A stretch of 64,000 bases of DNA from assembly GCA_018195615.1 (NCBI GenBank), contig JAGTPG010000002.1, positions 496,001 to 560,000 of the forward strand, written 5' to 3'. The DNA comes from Streptomyces tuirus (GTDB lineage: Bacteria; Actinomycetota; Actinomycetes; Streptomycetales; Streptomycetaceae). Numbering within the stretch: the stretch's first letter is position 1; each line of letters begins with the position of its first letter. The notes below the pieces were generated by a model. That model made no database searches. It had not been told where the DNA came from and saw nothing but the letters and a program-made list of their open reading frames with translations. A program made the translations under genes and the position numbers. Below, piece after piece: positions 27,174 through 41,047 of the stretch.

Positions 27174-27704
27174 ATGCGGATCGGGGAACTGAGTCGTCGG
27201 ACGGGCGTCAATGCCCATCAGTTGCGCTATTACGAGGCCCAGGGCCTACTGGAGGCAGACCGCGGCGCGAACGGTTACCGCGAGTACGACGAGAACGCCG
27301 TGCTGCGGGTGAAGCAGATCCGGCACCTGCTTGGTGCCGGTTTGTCCTCCGAGGACATCGCGTACCTGCTGCCTTGTGCGGTCGGAGAGGCCCCGGAACT
27401 GCTCGGGTGTCCCGAGTTGCTGGCCGCGATGCGGTCACGGCTGCAGCGACTGGACGATCAGATGGCCACGCTCGCTCGATCCCGTGACGCTCTTGCCGAC
27501 TACATCGATGCGGCCGAGCGCATGGGCGGGGAGAGCTATCCCCCTTTGACGATGCCGACGTGGAGCCCGTCCCCGCCTGAGCAGTCGGAGTGCCCCGCCG
27601 AACGGCGCAAGGATTCAAGAATCAGCACCCGGGCTGATGTCGCTCCCGAGGCATCCGCCCAACCGAGTTGCTCGACGGTCGACCCGAGAACGCCGGCAGC
27701 GTGA
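27174..27704 (+). CDS. MerR family transcriptional regulator
   Basis: 176 residues starting MRIGELSRRTGVNAHQLRYY, the winged-helix domain of MerR, then YREYDENAVLRVKQIRHLL and the dimerisation helix (MRSRLQRLDDQMATLARSRD). Cysteines in YLLPCA and LLGCPE could be ligand sites, but spacing does not match known metal sensors. The last 40 residues are low-complexity. It is likely the activator of the adjacent reductase. Confidence 0.85.
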   Translation: MRIGELSRRTGVNAHQLRYYEAQGLLEADRGANGYREYDENAVLRVKQIRHLLGAGLSSEDIAYLLPCAVGEAPELLGCPELLAAMRSRLQRLDDQMATLARSRDALADYIDAAERMGGESYPPLTMPTWSPSPPEQSECPAERRKDSRISTRADVAPEASAQPSCSTVDPRTPAA

Positions 27705-27937
27705 CCTTCGCCGCCGCAAGGTCGATACTGCCGACTGGAGGATCACCAGCCGGCCCACAAGGGACGACCGGCCTGACCTGACGGCCCGTCATGGAAGTCG
27801 GCGTGAAGTCGGCATCAGTACCGCCACGACCCGCTACGGAGGGCTACGGACCATCAAGATCGAAAACTGGTCAACCCTAATCTGACCTGCGAAGATGTAG
27901 TCAGAGGCCCAGATGCTAGTCTCATCAGGAGGTTCCC

Positions 27938-28929
27938 GTGAAGATGCTGATCAACGTCCCGGAGACCGTCGTCGCGGACGCGCTGCGAGGTCTGGCGGCT
28001 GCCCACCCGGAGCTGACCGTGGACGTGGAGAACCGGGTGATCGTGAGGCGGGACGCTCCCGTGGCCGGAAAGGTGGGGCTGGTCTCGGGCGGGGGCTCGG
28101 GGCACGAGCCGTTGCACGGGGGTTTCGTAGGGCCCGGCATGCTCTCGGCGGCCTGTCCGGGCGAGGTGTTCACCTCCCCCGTGCCCGACCAGATGCTGCG
28201 TGCGGCCGCCGCCGTGGACAGCGGGGCCGGAGTCCTGTTCATCGTGAAGAACTACACCGGTGACGTGCTCAACTTCGACATGGCCGCCGAGCTGGCCGAG
28301 GACGAGGGCATCCAGATCGGAAAGGTGCTGGTCAACGACGACGTGGCGGTGACCGACAGCCTCTACACGGCCGGCCGGCGTGGTACCGGTGCGACCCTGT
28401 TCGTGGAGAAGATCGCGGGCGCCGCCGCTGAGGAGGGCATGCCGCTGGAGCAGGTCGAGGCCATCGCCCGGCAGGTCAACGAGAACTCCCGCAGCTTCGG
28501 TGTCGCGCTGAGCGCCTGCAGCACACCGGCCAAGGGCAGCCCCACCTTCGATCTGCCGCCCGGTGAGCTGGAGTTGGGCATCGGCATTCACGGTGAGCCA
28601 GGCCGGGAGCGGCGGGCCATGATGACCTCCGGTGAGATCGCCGAGGCCGCCGTGGAGGCGGTGGTGGAGGACCTCCGGCCGCGCAATCCCGTTCTGGTCC
28701 TCGTCAACGGCATGGGTGCGACCCCCTGCTCGAGCTGTACGGCTTCAACGCCGAGGTGCACCGGGTGCTCGCGGCGCGCGGTGTCCCGGTGGCCCGGGTC
28801 CTGGTGGGCAACTACGTCACCTCCCTGGACATGGCGGGCGCCTCCCTCACCCTGTGCCAGGTCGACGAGGAGTTGCTGCGGCTGTGGGACGCGCCGGTGA
28901 AGACGCCCGGGCTGCGCTGGGGCGTGTGA
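27938..28929 (+). pseudogene. dhaK: dihydroxyacetone kinase, DhaK subunit, one frameshift
   Basis: AGGAGG precedes GTG 27938. GLVSGGGSGHEPLHGGFVG is the DhaK substrate loop, and GIGIHGEPG carries the histidine that covalently holds dihydroxyacetone. At 28726 a C run is one base short; with one C added the frame reads NGMGATPLLELYGFNAEVHR and the protein ends RWGV at 28929, exactly 331 codons. DhaK binds dihydroxyacetone for phosphoryl transfer from DhaL. First gene of dhaKLM. Confidence 0.85.
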
Positions 28930-28978
28930 CACGGAAGGGGCAGAGGATCACCACGTACCTACCAGGCAAGGAGACCCA

Positions 28979-29576
28979 GTGCTCGACGCCGATTTCTTCC
29001 GCCGTTGGATGACGGTGACCGCCGCGTCCGTGGAGCGCGAGGCGGAACGGCTCACCGCCCTCGACTCCCCCATCGGGACGCCGACCACGGCAGCAATCTC
29101 CAGCGCGGATTCAGGGCCGTGACCGCCGCGCTGGAGAAGGAGGCCCCGACACGCCCGGCGGGGTCCTGACCCTGGCCGGACGCCAGCTGATCTCGACGGT
29201 CGGCGGCGCCTCCGGGCCGCTGTACGGGACGCTGCTGCGCCGTACCGGCAAGGCGCTCGTTGATGCCGCCGAGGTCGACGCGGAGCAGCTGACCGAGGCG
29301 CTGCGGGCCGGAGTGGACGCGGTCATGACGCTCGGCGGTGCCGCGCCCGGCGACAAGACCATGATCGACGCGCTGGTGCCCGCGGTGGACGCCCTCGGCA
29401 CGTCGTTCGCGGCCGCCCGGACCGCCGCGGAGGAGGGAGCCGTGGCGACGACGCCCTTGCAGGCGCGCAAGGGCCGCGCGAGCTATGTGGGCGAGCGCAG
29501 CATCGGGCACCAGGACCCGGGCGCCACCTCCTCGGCGCTGCTCGTGGCCGGACTCGCGGAGGCCGCAGGTGAGTGA
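28979..29576 (+). pseudogene. dhaL: dihydroxyacetone kinase, DhaL subunit, two frameshifts
   Basis: AAGGAG precedes GTG 28979. The ADP-binding domain features DADHGSN (magnesium-binding aspartates, spelled across a break at 29077) and VGERSIGHQDPGA near the end are present. Breaks near 29077 and 29145 each need one base; repair gives 200 codons, the normal DhaL length. DhaL transfers phosphate from DhaM to dihydroxyacetone bound by DhaK. Confidence 0.8.
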
Positions 29577-29979
29577 CGAGCGGCTCGTGGGGATCGTGCT
29601 GGTGTCGCACAGCGCGGAGGTGGCCTCGTCGGTCGCCGCGCTGGCCAAGGGGCTGGCGGGAGGTGGCCCGGCGGTGCCCGTCGCCCCGGCGGGCGGCACC
29701 GAGAGCGGAGGGCTCGGCACCAGCGCCGAACTGATCGCCGCGGCGGCCACGTCCGTCGATCGCGGTGCCGGCGTCGCCGTCCTCACCGACCTGGGCAGCG
29801 CGGTGCTCACCGTGAAGGCGCTGCTCGCGGAGGGCGACGAACTCCCGGAGCGGACGCGGCTGGTGGACGCGCCGTTCGTGGAGGGAGCCGTGGCCGCGGT
29901 CGTCACGGCGGCCACGGGAGCCGATCTGGCGGCGGTGGAGTCGGCCGCGGCGGAGGCGTACACGTACCGGAAGGTGTGA
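29569..29979 (+). CDS. dhaM: PTS-dependent DhaM subunit, EIIA-Man-like
   Basis: 136 residues, overlapping dhaL by 8 bp. GIVLVSHSAEVASSVAAL contains the phosphorylated His near residue 14, and VLTDLGSAVLTVKALL is the family's second signature. It is a single EIIA domain without the HPr and EI extensions of E. coli DhaM, so phosphate must come from the general PTS. Intact frame. Confidence 0.85.
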   Translation: MSDERLVGIVLVSHSAEVASSVAALAKGLAGGGPAVPVAPAGGTESGGLGTSAELIAAAATSVDRGAGVAVLTDLGSAVLTVKALLAEGDELPERTRLVDAPFVEGAVAAVVTAATGADLAAVESAAAEAYTYRKV

Positions 29980-29984
29980 GGCCG

Positions 29985-30017
29985 GCCCGGGCACACCGGC
30001 GAGCGGTGTGCCCGGGC
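29985..30017 (+). terminator. terminator of dhaKLM
   Basis: GCCCGGGCACACCG (29985-29998) pairs perfectly with CGGTGTGCCCGGGC (30004-30017) around a 5-nt loop, starting 6 bp after the dhaM stop. A 14-bp GC-rich stem without U-tract is typical here. Confidence 0.8.
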
Positions 30018-30033
30018 ACCACTCCCGGCGTCC

Positions 30034-30056
30034 GCCGCCGGCGAGGGGCCGGCGGC
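30034..30056 (+). terminator. second hairpin after dhaKLM
   Basis: GCCGCCGGC and GCCGGCGGC form a perfect 9-bp stem with a 5-nt loop, followed by ATCGCTTTT. Tandem with the stronger stem just upstream, probably a back-up terminator. Confidence 0.6.
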
Positions 30057-30129
30057 ATCGCTTTTCCAACCTGGTGGACCGTCGCCGTCCCCGTCATGCC
30101 GCCCGCACCGCTGATGTTCCGTCAACCGC

Positions 30130-30823
30130 TCAGCTGCCGGCGATGAACTCCCTCGCCAGCCGCTCCCCCGTGGCCACCGCCGCCGCGTGGTCCTCGATGG
30201 GTGACACGCGGGCGTTCTTGAAGACGATGTAGGTGACACCGGACGGTGTGCCGCCGCCGTGCGGGTCGGGCCGGATGCCGAGTGCCCTGGCGGTCGCGTA
30301 GGACGCCTCCCCGATGATGTTCCGCGGGCCCGTGTCGCCGACGACCGCGTACTGCACACGGTCGCGGTACACGACGGCCACGACCGAGCCGCCGCCCACG
30401 CCGTGGTCCCGGTAGTCCCAGATGCGGCTCGGGGCGGGCACGACGACGAAAGGGAGGCGCTCCGAGCTCAAGGGCGGCCGTCGGACTGGGCGTAGGCCGT
30501 GGCCGCGGCGAAGTGCGGGTCCGTGCGCCGGTTGCAGCGGGGCCCGGGGCGGCCGTCGCAGTCGATGTCCATGTCGGCCTTCCAGAACACGGCGTCCGGG
30601 GTGCCGCAGACGGGGATCTTCGCGGGTGCGCCGTTGTCGCTGCGGTAGCGGCCGCGCGAGACGGAGGCGCAGTCCCGAGCCTTGGCCAGCAGGTCGGTGG
30701 CGCGGACGGGATTCTCGCGCCACACCACGGGCTGGACCTGCGGCCGGAGCTGGGCGGCGGGGGCGTCGTCGGGGCGAGCAGGGCGGCGCTGGCCGCGGCC
30801 AGTGTGAGCGACTGGACACGCAC
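30130..30823 (-). pseudogene. secreted GH75 chitosanase, two frameshifts
   Basis: GTG 30823 with GGAGAGG upstream begins a signal peptide (VQSLTLAAASAALLAP). The catalytic domain reads VFWKADMDIDCDGRPGPRCN, then SERLPFVVVPAPSRIWDYRD and VGDTGPRNIIGEASYATARA, all strong GH75 signatures including the DxD pair. Breaks near 30765 and 30473 each need one base; repaired length 232 codons. It should hydrolyse chitosan outside the cell. A DasR-like site lies upstream at 31158. Confidence 0.8.
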
Positions 30824-31157
30824 GATACGGGCACCTCTCCTGGGGGATCTGACGGGCACTCAGGCCCATCTGTTCCCGGAGAGGTCACCCAGCCATCACA
30901 GCAGGGCCGGACGGAGCAGGGCGGCCCCAACCTCCGACGGGGGCCGGGGCCTGAGTCCGTGTGAGGTCTCGGGCCGCCCGGCCACCCGCGCCGGCGCGGG
31001 ATCTGCGACGACAGCGGTCCGCGCGACAGGCCCTAACTCCCTGGTGTCCGCCAGGAGTTCGGCCGTGTGGAACCTCAGCATACGTAACTCCTCCGGGTGG
31101 TCGTGAACAGCGAGGTGACACCTCGCCCTCTTGATGTGAGCGCGTCAGTCAGGTCAT

Positions 31158-31173
31158 ATTGGTCCGGACCATT
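31158..31173. promoter_or_regulatory. DasR-like (dre) operator
   Basis: ATTGGTCCGGACCATT contains the perfect palindrome TGGTCCGGACCA (31160-31171). The DasR consensus core is TGGTCTAGACCA, so only the central two bases differ. It lies 28 bp before the FN3 lipoprotein start and about 335 bp upstream of the divergent chitosanase, a logical target for the GlcNAc/chitosan regulator. Confidence 0.5.
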
Positions 31174-31201
31174 GCCGAGTGACGCCCCGGGAGGCAGTGT
31201 C

Positions 31202-32216
31202 GTGCGACGCCTTCTCGTCTCCGTTTCCGTCTCTGATTCCGTCTCCGGGTCCGCTGCCCTCCTCCGGCTCGTCCTGCTCTGCTGCGCCCTCGCGCTGGTC
31301 GCCTCCTGCGGCTGGGCCGGTGCGGAGGAAGAGGACGGAGGTGGCGTGCCCGGGGCGCCGACGGGCGTCACCGCCGCGGCGGGCAGCGCGTCGAGCGTGC
31401 ACGTCATGTGGAACGCCACCGTGCGGGCCGAGGTCTACGAGGTGTATCGCGGCACCAGGAAGGTCAAGGAGGTGCCGGCTTCGCAGCACATGGTGGATGT
31501 CACCAGGCTCCGTCCCTCCACGGTGTACGTCTTCTCCGTGCGGGCGCGCGACGCCGACGGGCGGCTCGGGCCGCGCAGCCGCGAGGTGCGTGCGAGGACG
31601 CCGGCTGCTGTGGCGGACGACCACTCGGCACCGACCCGCCCGTCGGCGCCCGGCGGCCGAGCGGCCGGCAGCCGGGCGGTCCAGCTGTCCTGGTCCGCCT
31701 CGACGGACGACCGGGACGTGGTGTCGTACGACATCCACCAGGGCGGTAGGAAGATCCACAGTGTCAGCGGGGCCAGACGGTCACCGTGGTCACGGGGCTG
31801 CGGCCGGGCACGCCCTACTCGTTCACCGTCCGGGCCAGGGACGCGGCCGGCAACATGTCCCCCGCCAGTACCGTCGTCCGGCTCACCACCCGGGCAGGGA
31901 CGACGGACGCGCCACGGCCCCCACCGGCTTCCGGGCGACGAGCCACCGCGAGGACCGGGCGTACCACCTCGACCTCAGCTGGGTGCCGCCCCGCCTCGAC
32001 GGCGAGGTCGCCGAATACCAGATCCATCTGGACGGCCGGCCGGCCACGTCCCTCGTGTACGGCGGGAGCGCCCCGCGCGAACGGGCGACGTACAGCTTCT
32101 ATGTGGGGCAGGTCGCCGGCGTCACCCACCGGGTGCGGATCCGGGCGATGCTGCCGGACGGCACATGGGGCGGCTTCTCGCAGGAGAGGACGGTGACGAC
32201 GGGAGGGGAGAGATGA
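31202..32216 (+). pseudogene. lipoprotein with three fibronectin type III domains, two frameshifts
   Basis: GTG 31202 begins a signal with lipobox ALVASC. Three FN3 repeats follow: PGAPTGVTAAAGSASSVHVM to VRARTPA; the middle one with LSWSASTDDRDVVSYDIHQG; the last with LDLSWVPPRLDGEVAEYQIH. Breaks at about 31770 (G run) and 31909 each need one base; repair gives 339 codons. FN3 modules in secreted actinobacterial proteins usually act as spacers or polysaccharide adaptors. No catalytic domain is attached, so it may be a surface scaffold or binding protein. Confidence 0.7.
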
Positions 32217-32403
32217 CGCCGGACGGACGGCGGTGACATCCGTACCGCGTGGGTCTCCCGAAGGAACCCGTCACCTGCACGGGGGTACCCGGCGTGCGGC
32301 CCGGGCCGGAGGAGCATTGGCTGACCCCGAGGCAGCACGGGCGTTCCCGACCCTTGGCGGCGCAAGGACGTACCGCCAACCGTGCCGCCGGAGGGCAGTC
32401 AAC

Positions 32404-32949
32404 ATGCGCAACTCATCGCCAGTTCTCCGCTCCGGCCTGGCTGTGGCAGCCGCCGCCGCGCTGCCCTCGCCCTGGCCGCGGTTCCCGCCGCCGCGGGCCC
32501 GGGCATCTCCGTGAGCACCACGGGTTCCACGGTGTCGGTCACGACCAGCGCGTGCACCAACATCAGTGGCAGTTGGGGCACCGCCTCACTCCTCACCAGC
32601 AGCCAGGGCAGCTTCGCGCAGGGGCGTCAGGTGACCCTGTCGGGGACGTCCACCAGTCAGTCGGCGGCCTGGTCTGGCGTCAGTCCGGGCACGTACACGG
32701 TCATCGTCATCTGCTCGGACGGCACCACGGCGGGCACCCAGTCGGTGGTCGTCTCTCCCGCCCCTCCCCACGAGGTCCCCGTCCCCCACCGCCTCGCCCT
32801 CGCCGTCGCGTGGCGTCATGGGCGGGGTCGGCGGGTCCGCGACGGACTACGGCACCGTCACCCTGGTGGCGGGCGGCACGCTGGTCGGGTCCGGCCTTCT
32901 CGCCACGGCCTGGTACCTGCGCCGGCGCAACAAGCCGTACCGGCTCTGA
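32404..32949 (+). pseudogene. secreted, C-terminally membrane-anchored protein, frameshifted
   Basis: ATG 32404 starts a signal peptide broken near 32462 (CTGCCC for CTGGCCC), then ISVSTTGSTVSVTTSACTNI and GTYTVIVICSDGTTAGTQSV form a small disulfide-bonded beta domain. After a Pro/Ser linker (a further break near 32765) comes TLVAGGTLVGSGLLATAWYL and the basic end RRRNKPYRL, a tail anchor. The layout is that of Streptomyces surface proteins anchored by one C-terminal helix. No sortase motif is seen. Confidence 0.6.
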
Positions 32950-33015
32950 TCCGGTACGGACGGCGGCCCGCCCTCCCGAAGCGCTCCGGTCGGGCGAGCC
33001 GCCGTCATGTCGCGG

Positions 33016-33576
33016 TCAGGCCGGGCGGGTCTGCTCCCCGTCCGGGAGTTCGGCGAAGTCCGCCAGGGCGCGCCTGAGCCACTGGGTCCAGAACGTCTCC
33101 AGGTCGATGCCGGCCCTGAGCACGAGGTGCCGCAGCCGGTCCTCGGTTCCGTCCCGGCCGGGCGGGAAGTCCCGCCCCTCGATCTCCTGGTACTCCGCCA
33201 GCTGCCGCTCGTGCAGCTCCAGATGGCGTCGCAGATCCGCTTCCAGGCCGGCCGTGCCGACCACGGCCGCCGCCCGCAGGCGCAGCAGCAGCGCGTCCCG
33301 GTGCGGTTTGGGGTCCTGGGAGGTCGCGGTCCAGCGAGCCAGTTCGGCGCGGCCCGCGGGGAGGACCTCGTAGCTCTTCTTCTGCCCGCGGGCCGGCTGC
33401 TCGGCCGGCAGGGCGCGGATCAGGCCGTCGGTCTCCAGCCTGCCCAGCTCGCGATAGATCTGCTGGTGCGTCGCGGACCAGAAGTAGCCGATCGACCTGT
33501 CGAACCGGCGGGTCAGCTCCAGCCCGGAGGACGGCTTCTCGAGCAAGGCGGTGAGGATCGCGTGCGGGAGTGACAT
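33016..33576 (-). CDS. PadR family transcriptional regulator
   Basis: 186 residues. LPHAILTALLEKPSSGLELTRRF and the wing ATHQQIYRELGRLETDGLI are the PadR winged helix; the C-terminal half (HLELHERQLAEYQEIEGRDF) is the Vir-type dimerisation coil. ATG 33576 is favoured over the ATG three codons earlier because AGGA lies 8 bp upstream. It sits directly before fadH on the same strand, so it may be transcribed after it. Confidence 0.85.
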   Translation of the reverse strand: MSLPHAILTALLEKPSSGLELTRRFDRSIGYFWSATHQQIYRELGRLETDGLIRALPAEQPARGQKKSYEVLPAGRAELARWTATSQDPKPHRDALLLRLRAAAVVGTAGLEADLRRHLELHERQLAEYQEIEGRDFPPGRDGTEDRLRHLVLRAGIDLETFWTQWLRRALADFAELPDGEQTRPA

Positions 33577-33608
33577 GCCAGTCATCCTAGGGACGGGCCG
33601 CAGGGCCC

Positions 33609-36328
<2,720 letters not shown>

Positions 36329-36570
36329 CGTGATCGCTCCTCTCACGGCAACCTCGTGTCCGCCCCTCACCCAGCAAAGCACCACCTTCCGCCGAGCACT
36401 ACCGGCGATGCCCCACCTCCACCGACGGATTTGTGGAGCAGGCGGCTCCGTGTTGGGAGATGGTGGAAGGTGATGGCAGGGGCCTCGGGAAAATCGGCTC
36501 CGCGCGATAGAACATGGGGTGTCGGCACTGTGACGGCGTGCCGCGATGATCGGTGAAGGCGGGGCGTGGG

Positions 36571-38648
36571 ATGAGTGCAGCCGGGTCTCCCGTGGCCGAG
36601 GGTGACGAACCGGCGCGCGGGTCGGCGCGCCCGAGCGGGCTGCTCGACGTCCTGCGCGTGGCGTCGGTGGTCCTGGACGCCGAGGGCCGCATCGTGCTGT
36701 GGAGTCCGCAGGCCGAGGAGCTGTTCGGATACGAGGCGCGCGAGGCACTGGGGCAGTACGCCGCCCGGATCATGGTCCACGACCAGCACGTCGATCTGGT
36801 GGTCAAGCTGTTCGCCGACGTGATGGGCACCGGACAGAGCTGGGCCGGGGCCTTCCCGATCCGGCGCAAGGACGGCAGTACGCGGCTCGTGGAGTTCCGC
36901 AACATGCGGCTGCTGGACGACCAGGGGGACGTCTACGCGCTGGGGCTGTGCGCCGACCAGTCGACCGTGCACCGGCTGGAGCGCGAGGTGGCGCTGTCGA
37001 CGCGGATGATCGCGCAGTCCCCGATCGGGCTGGCCGTGCTGGACACGGAGCTGCGGTACGTCTCGGTCAACGCGGCGCTGGAGCAGATCAACGGCGTGCC
37101 GGCGGATGAGCACCTGGGCCGGACGGTCCGCGAGGTGGTGCCGCGGATGGACGTCGACGCCCTGGAGGCCGCTGCGCGCCGGGTCCTGGACACCGGCCGG
37201 CCGGTCGTCGACCAGTCCACCATCGGCCGTACCCCGGCCGACCGGGACCAGGACCACGCCTGGTCGATCTCGTTGTACCGGCTGGAGAACGCGTTCGGGA
37301 CCGTGCTCGGCGTGGCCGTCTCGATCGTGGACGTCACCGAGCAGTACCGGGCGGGCATCGAGGCCGAGGCCGCCCGGCGGCGCCTGGCTCTGATCGCCGA
37401 CGCCTCGGGGCGGATCGGCACCACGCTGGACCTGGATCACACGGCCCACGAGCTCGCCGACGTGGCGGTGCCGGAGCTCGCCGACATCGCGGCCGTCGAT
37501 CTGCTGGACGCGGTGGTGCAGGGCCGGCGCACCAGCCTCGGTCCGGCCGAGTCGGCGGTGATCCGGGCGCTGGCGGTCCAGGGGTACGACTCCGCCGAGG
37601 CGCTGGAGGCGGCCGACCCACCCGGGCAGGTGGCCCGGTACGCACCCGACCGGCTCGTCACCCAGTGCGTGCGCACGGCCAGTCCCGTGATGCTGCCGGA
37701 GGTCAAGGACGAGGACCTGCCGCGCATCGCGCGTTCCCCGGAGGCGGCCGAGCTGCTGGGCCGGGCCGGGGTGCACTCCTATCTGGCGGTGCCGCTGATC
37801 GCGCGCGGCGAGGTGCTCGGGCCCTGGACCTCAAGCGCACGCGCAATCCGCTGCCGTTCAGCGAGGACGACCTGCTGCTGGCGCGCGAGCTGGCCGCCCG
37901 GGCCGCCGTGCAGATCGACAACGCCCGCTGGTACCAGAGCGCCCGTGACACCGCGCTCACCCTCCAGCGCAGTCTGCTGCCCAGCCATCCGCCCATGACG
38001 GGCGGGCTGGAGGTCGCCTCCCGCTACCAGCCGGCCGGCGCCACGAGCGAGGTCGGCGGTGACTGGTTCGACGTGATCGAGCTGGACGGCTGCAAGACCG
38101 CGCTCGTCGTGGGCGACGTGATGGGCAGCGGCATTCCCGCGGCGGCGGCCATGGGGCGGCTGCGTACGGCGACCAACACGCTGGCCTCGCTCGACCTGGA
38201 TCCGGCCCTGCTCCTGGAGCATCTCGACAAGATCGCGGCAGGGCTGGAACAGGCCATCGCCACCTGCGCCTACGCCGTCCACGACCCGCATCTGCGGCAG
38301 TGCCGGATCGCCAACGCCGGGCATCTGCCGCCGGTGCGCCTCCGGGCCGGCCGGTCACCGGAGCTGCTCGACCTGCCGACCGGGGTGCCGCTCGGCGTGG
38401 GCGGCGTCGCCTTCTCCACGACGACCGTCGACCTCGAGCCGGGCGACCGGCTGGTGTTCTACACCGACGGTCTCGTCGAGACCCGCCGCGATCCGCTCGA
38501 CGAACGGCTCGACAGGCTGCTGTCCCTGCTCGAAGGGCCGGACCGGCCGCTGGAGGAGGTCTGCGACCTGCTGCTGCGCACGCTGCACGAGCCGGACAAC
38601 TTCGACGACGTGGCCCTGCTCATCGCGCGGGCGACGGCACCGGACTGA
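36571..38648 (+). pseudogene. PAS-PAS-GAF-PP2C (SpoIIE-type) phosphatase, one frameshift
   Basis: Domains in order: PAS 1 (about 25-130, VVLDAEGRIVLWSPQAEELF), PAS 2 (about 150-265, PIGLAVLDTELRYVSVNAAL), GAF (about 285-445) and PP2C (about 460-690, GGDWFDVIELDGCKTALVVG, NAGHLPPVRLR, FYTDGLVETR). The metal-binding aspartates of PPM phosphatases are present. The frame breaks at about 37821 (CTCGGGCC, one G short); repair gives 693 codons. Such proteins dephosphorylate anti-sigma factor antagonists in partner-switching stress pathways; no anti-sigma or STAS partner lies beside it. GTG 36553 is an alternative start. Confidence 0.8.
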
Positions 38649-38698
38649 GGGCCGCGCCGCAGCGCCGGGCGAACGGCCTGACCGGTCGGCAGCGGGCG

Positions 38699-38718
38699 CC
38701 GGGCGGGGTGCCGCCCGG
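38699..38718. terminator. hairpin between convergent genes
   Basis: CCGGGCGG and CCGCCCGG form a perfect 8-bp stem with loop GGTG, between the phosphatase stop (38648) and the methyltransferase stop (38808). Confidence 0.5.
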
Positions 38719-38807
38719 GGCCTCCGCGAGGGAGCAGCGTGGCGGCGTGCATCAGCCCCCGGCCGCGCCGACGGCCGACCGGCCCGGTTCCCCGGCTCAG
38801 GGCGCAG

Positions 38808-39608
38808 TCACGGTCTGACGCCGATCACGACATGGGCGTACAGCTCCTCCGAGACGGCCAGATGTGTCGTCAGGCCGTTGTGTGCGAAGGCGGCGAGCGC
38901 GGTCGGGGCCTGCTGCCGGCTCGTCTCCACCAGGACGCAGCCGCCGGGGCGAGCCAGCGGGGCGCCTCCGCCGCGACCCGGCGCAGGACGTCGAGGCCGT
39001 CCGCGCCACCGTCGAGGGCGACCAGCGGCTCATGGCCACGGGCCTCCTGCGGCAGCAGGCCGATCTCGTCGCTCGGCACGTACGGCACATTGGCCGCGAG
39101 GATGTCGACGCGACCCCGCAGGTCGCCCGGCAGCGCCTCGAACAGGTCGCCCTGATGGACGCGCCCCCGGCGGCGGCGACGTTGCCACGGGCGCAGCGCG
39201 TGGCGGCCGGGTCGATGTCGGCGGCGTGCAGTTCGACGCGGCCGAGCCCCGCGGCCAGTGCCGCGCCGACGGCGCCGGAGCCGCAGCACAGGTCCACCAC
39301 GACGGCGGCGCCCGGCGCCCGGGCGAGAGCCTGTTCGACCAGGAACTCGGTGCGGCGGCGCGGCACGAAGACGCCCGGGCGACGGTGATGCGCAGGCCCC
39401 GGAACTCGGCCCAGCCGACGACGAGTTCGAGGGGCAGCCCCGCGACGCGGCGCTCGACCATGGCGGCGGCCTCGGCCGGGGTGCGGGCGGTGGCGAGGAT
39501 CAACTCGGCCTCGTCCTCGGCGAAGACGCACCCGGCGGTGCGCAGGGCGACGACCACGGAGTCACGGGACGACGGCTTGGAGGGTGGGACAGAAGACACG
39601 GACGGCAT
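38808..39608 (-). pseudogene. PrmC/HemK-like protein glutamine methyltransferase, three frameshifts
   Basis: The N-terminal helical domain (GLPLELVVGWAEFRGLRI) leads to VFVPRRRTEFLVEQAL, the SAM motif VVDLCCGSGAVGAALA, HAADIDPAATRCARGN and the catalytic AANVPYVPSDEI, a variant of the NPPY motif with N-V-P-Y. Breaks near 39380, 39160 and 38950 restore one continuous protein of about 267 residues ending VVIGVRP. The NVPY form is common in a second actinobacterial PrmC-like family distinct from the release-factor enzyme beside prfA, so the substrate is uncertain. Confidence 0.7.
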
Positions 39609-39827
39609 GGGAGCCAGGAGCCTTTCGGGAGCCGAAGGGCGCTCCGGCGGTCGCCTAGGGCCGGCGATCCGCGCGACATCGAGGGGAGAGCACCCGAGCT
39701 GACACAGCGGTAATGGGTCTCACCTCCTCTGCTTCCGGCGGCTGGGGTGGTCCGCAGCCGGACGGCAACACTACCCGACGGGCCGGTCGCCGGGTACGGC
39801 GCTGCGGCCCGCCCCACGGACCGCAGG

Positions 39828-39846
39828 TGGTTGCGTCATGCAACCA
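39828..39846. promoter_or_regulatory. MarR operator, 7-5-7 palindrome
   Basis: TGGTTGCGTCATGCAACCA, perfect 7-bp arms around GTCAT, 37 bp upstream of the MarR start codon and in the divergent region with the PrmC-like gene. Position and shape fit autorepression by the MarR protein. Confidence 0.6.
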
Positions 39847-39883
39847 TGGAAGGGCCGAGCAGTCATGTGGTGAGGGAGGTCCG

Positions 39884-40321
39884 GTGCACGCAGCCGACGC
39901 CGTGGAGACCATCCAGCGGGAGATGACGGTCTTCGCCCGCCGTGCCCGTGCCGCGGCGGGGCGGATGCACCCGGAGCTGTCGCTGGTGTCGTACACCTTG
40001 CTGGGGCATCTGGAGGAGAGCGGCGGGTGCCGTGCCACCGACCTCGCCGCCCACTACGCGCTGGACAAGTCCACCGTCAGCCGCCAGGTGGCCGCGCTGG
40101 AACGTGCCGGCCTCATCGAACGCCGCCCCGACCCGGCGGACCAGCGTGTCCTGGTGCTGCATCTGACGGATGCCGGCCGGCGCATCCTGGCCCAGGTCAC
40201 CGAGAGCCGCCGGGCGGCATTCCGGCAGCGGCTGGCGGACTGGCCGGCCGAGGACCTGTCGCGGTTCGCCGACTACCTCGTGCGCTACAACGCGCGATCC
40301 GGTTCCGGGCGGCACGACTGA
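39884..40321 (+). CDS. MarR family transcriptional regulator
   Basis: 145 residues from GTG 39884, which has GGGAGGTC upstream; the frame is open earlier without family similarity. The winged helix reads SGGCRATDLAAHYALDKSTV, then SRQVAALERAGLIERRPDP and DQRVLVLHLTDAG. It lacks cysteines typical of OhrR-type redox sensors in the visible sequence. Probably controls itself and possibly a neighbour. Confidence 0.85.
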   Translation: MHAADAVETIQREMTVFARRARAAAGRMHPELSLVSYTLLGHLEESGGCRATDLAAHYALDKSTVSRQVAALERAGLIERRPDPADQRVLVLHLTDAGRRILAQVTESRRAAFRQRLADWPAEDLSRFADYLVRYNARSGSGRHD

Positions 40322-40434
40322 GGCGGCGCCACCAGGCCGTCGCGACCAGCGACACGACACGTACGGTTGAATACGCAATCACACATCACGCCGGCCCGGC
40401 GGGGCACCGCCGACCGGCCCGGAGGCACCACCGC

Positions 40435-41040
<606 letters not shown>

Positions 41041-41047
41041 GACCTTC

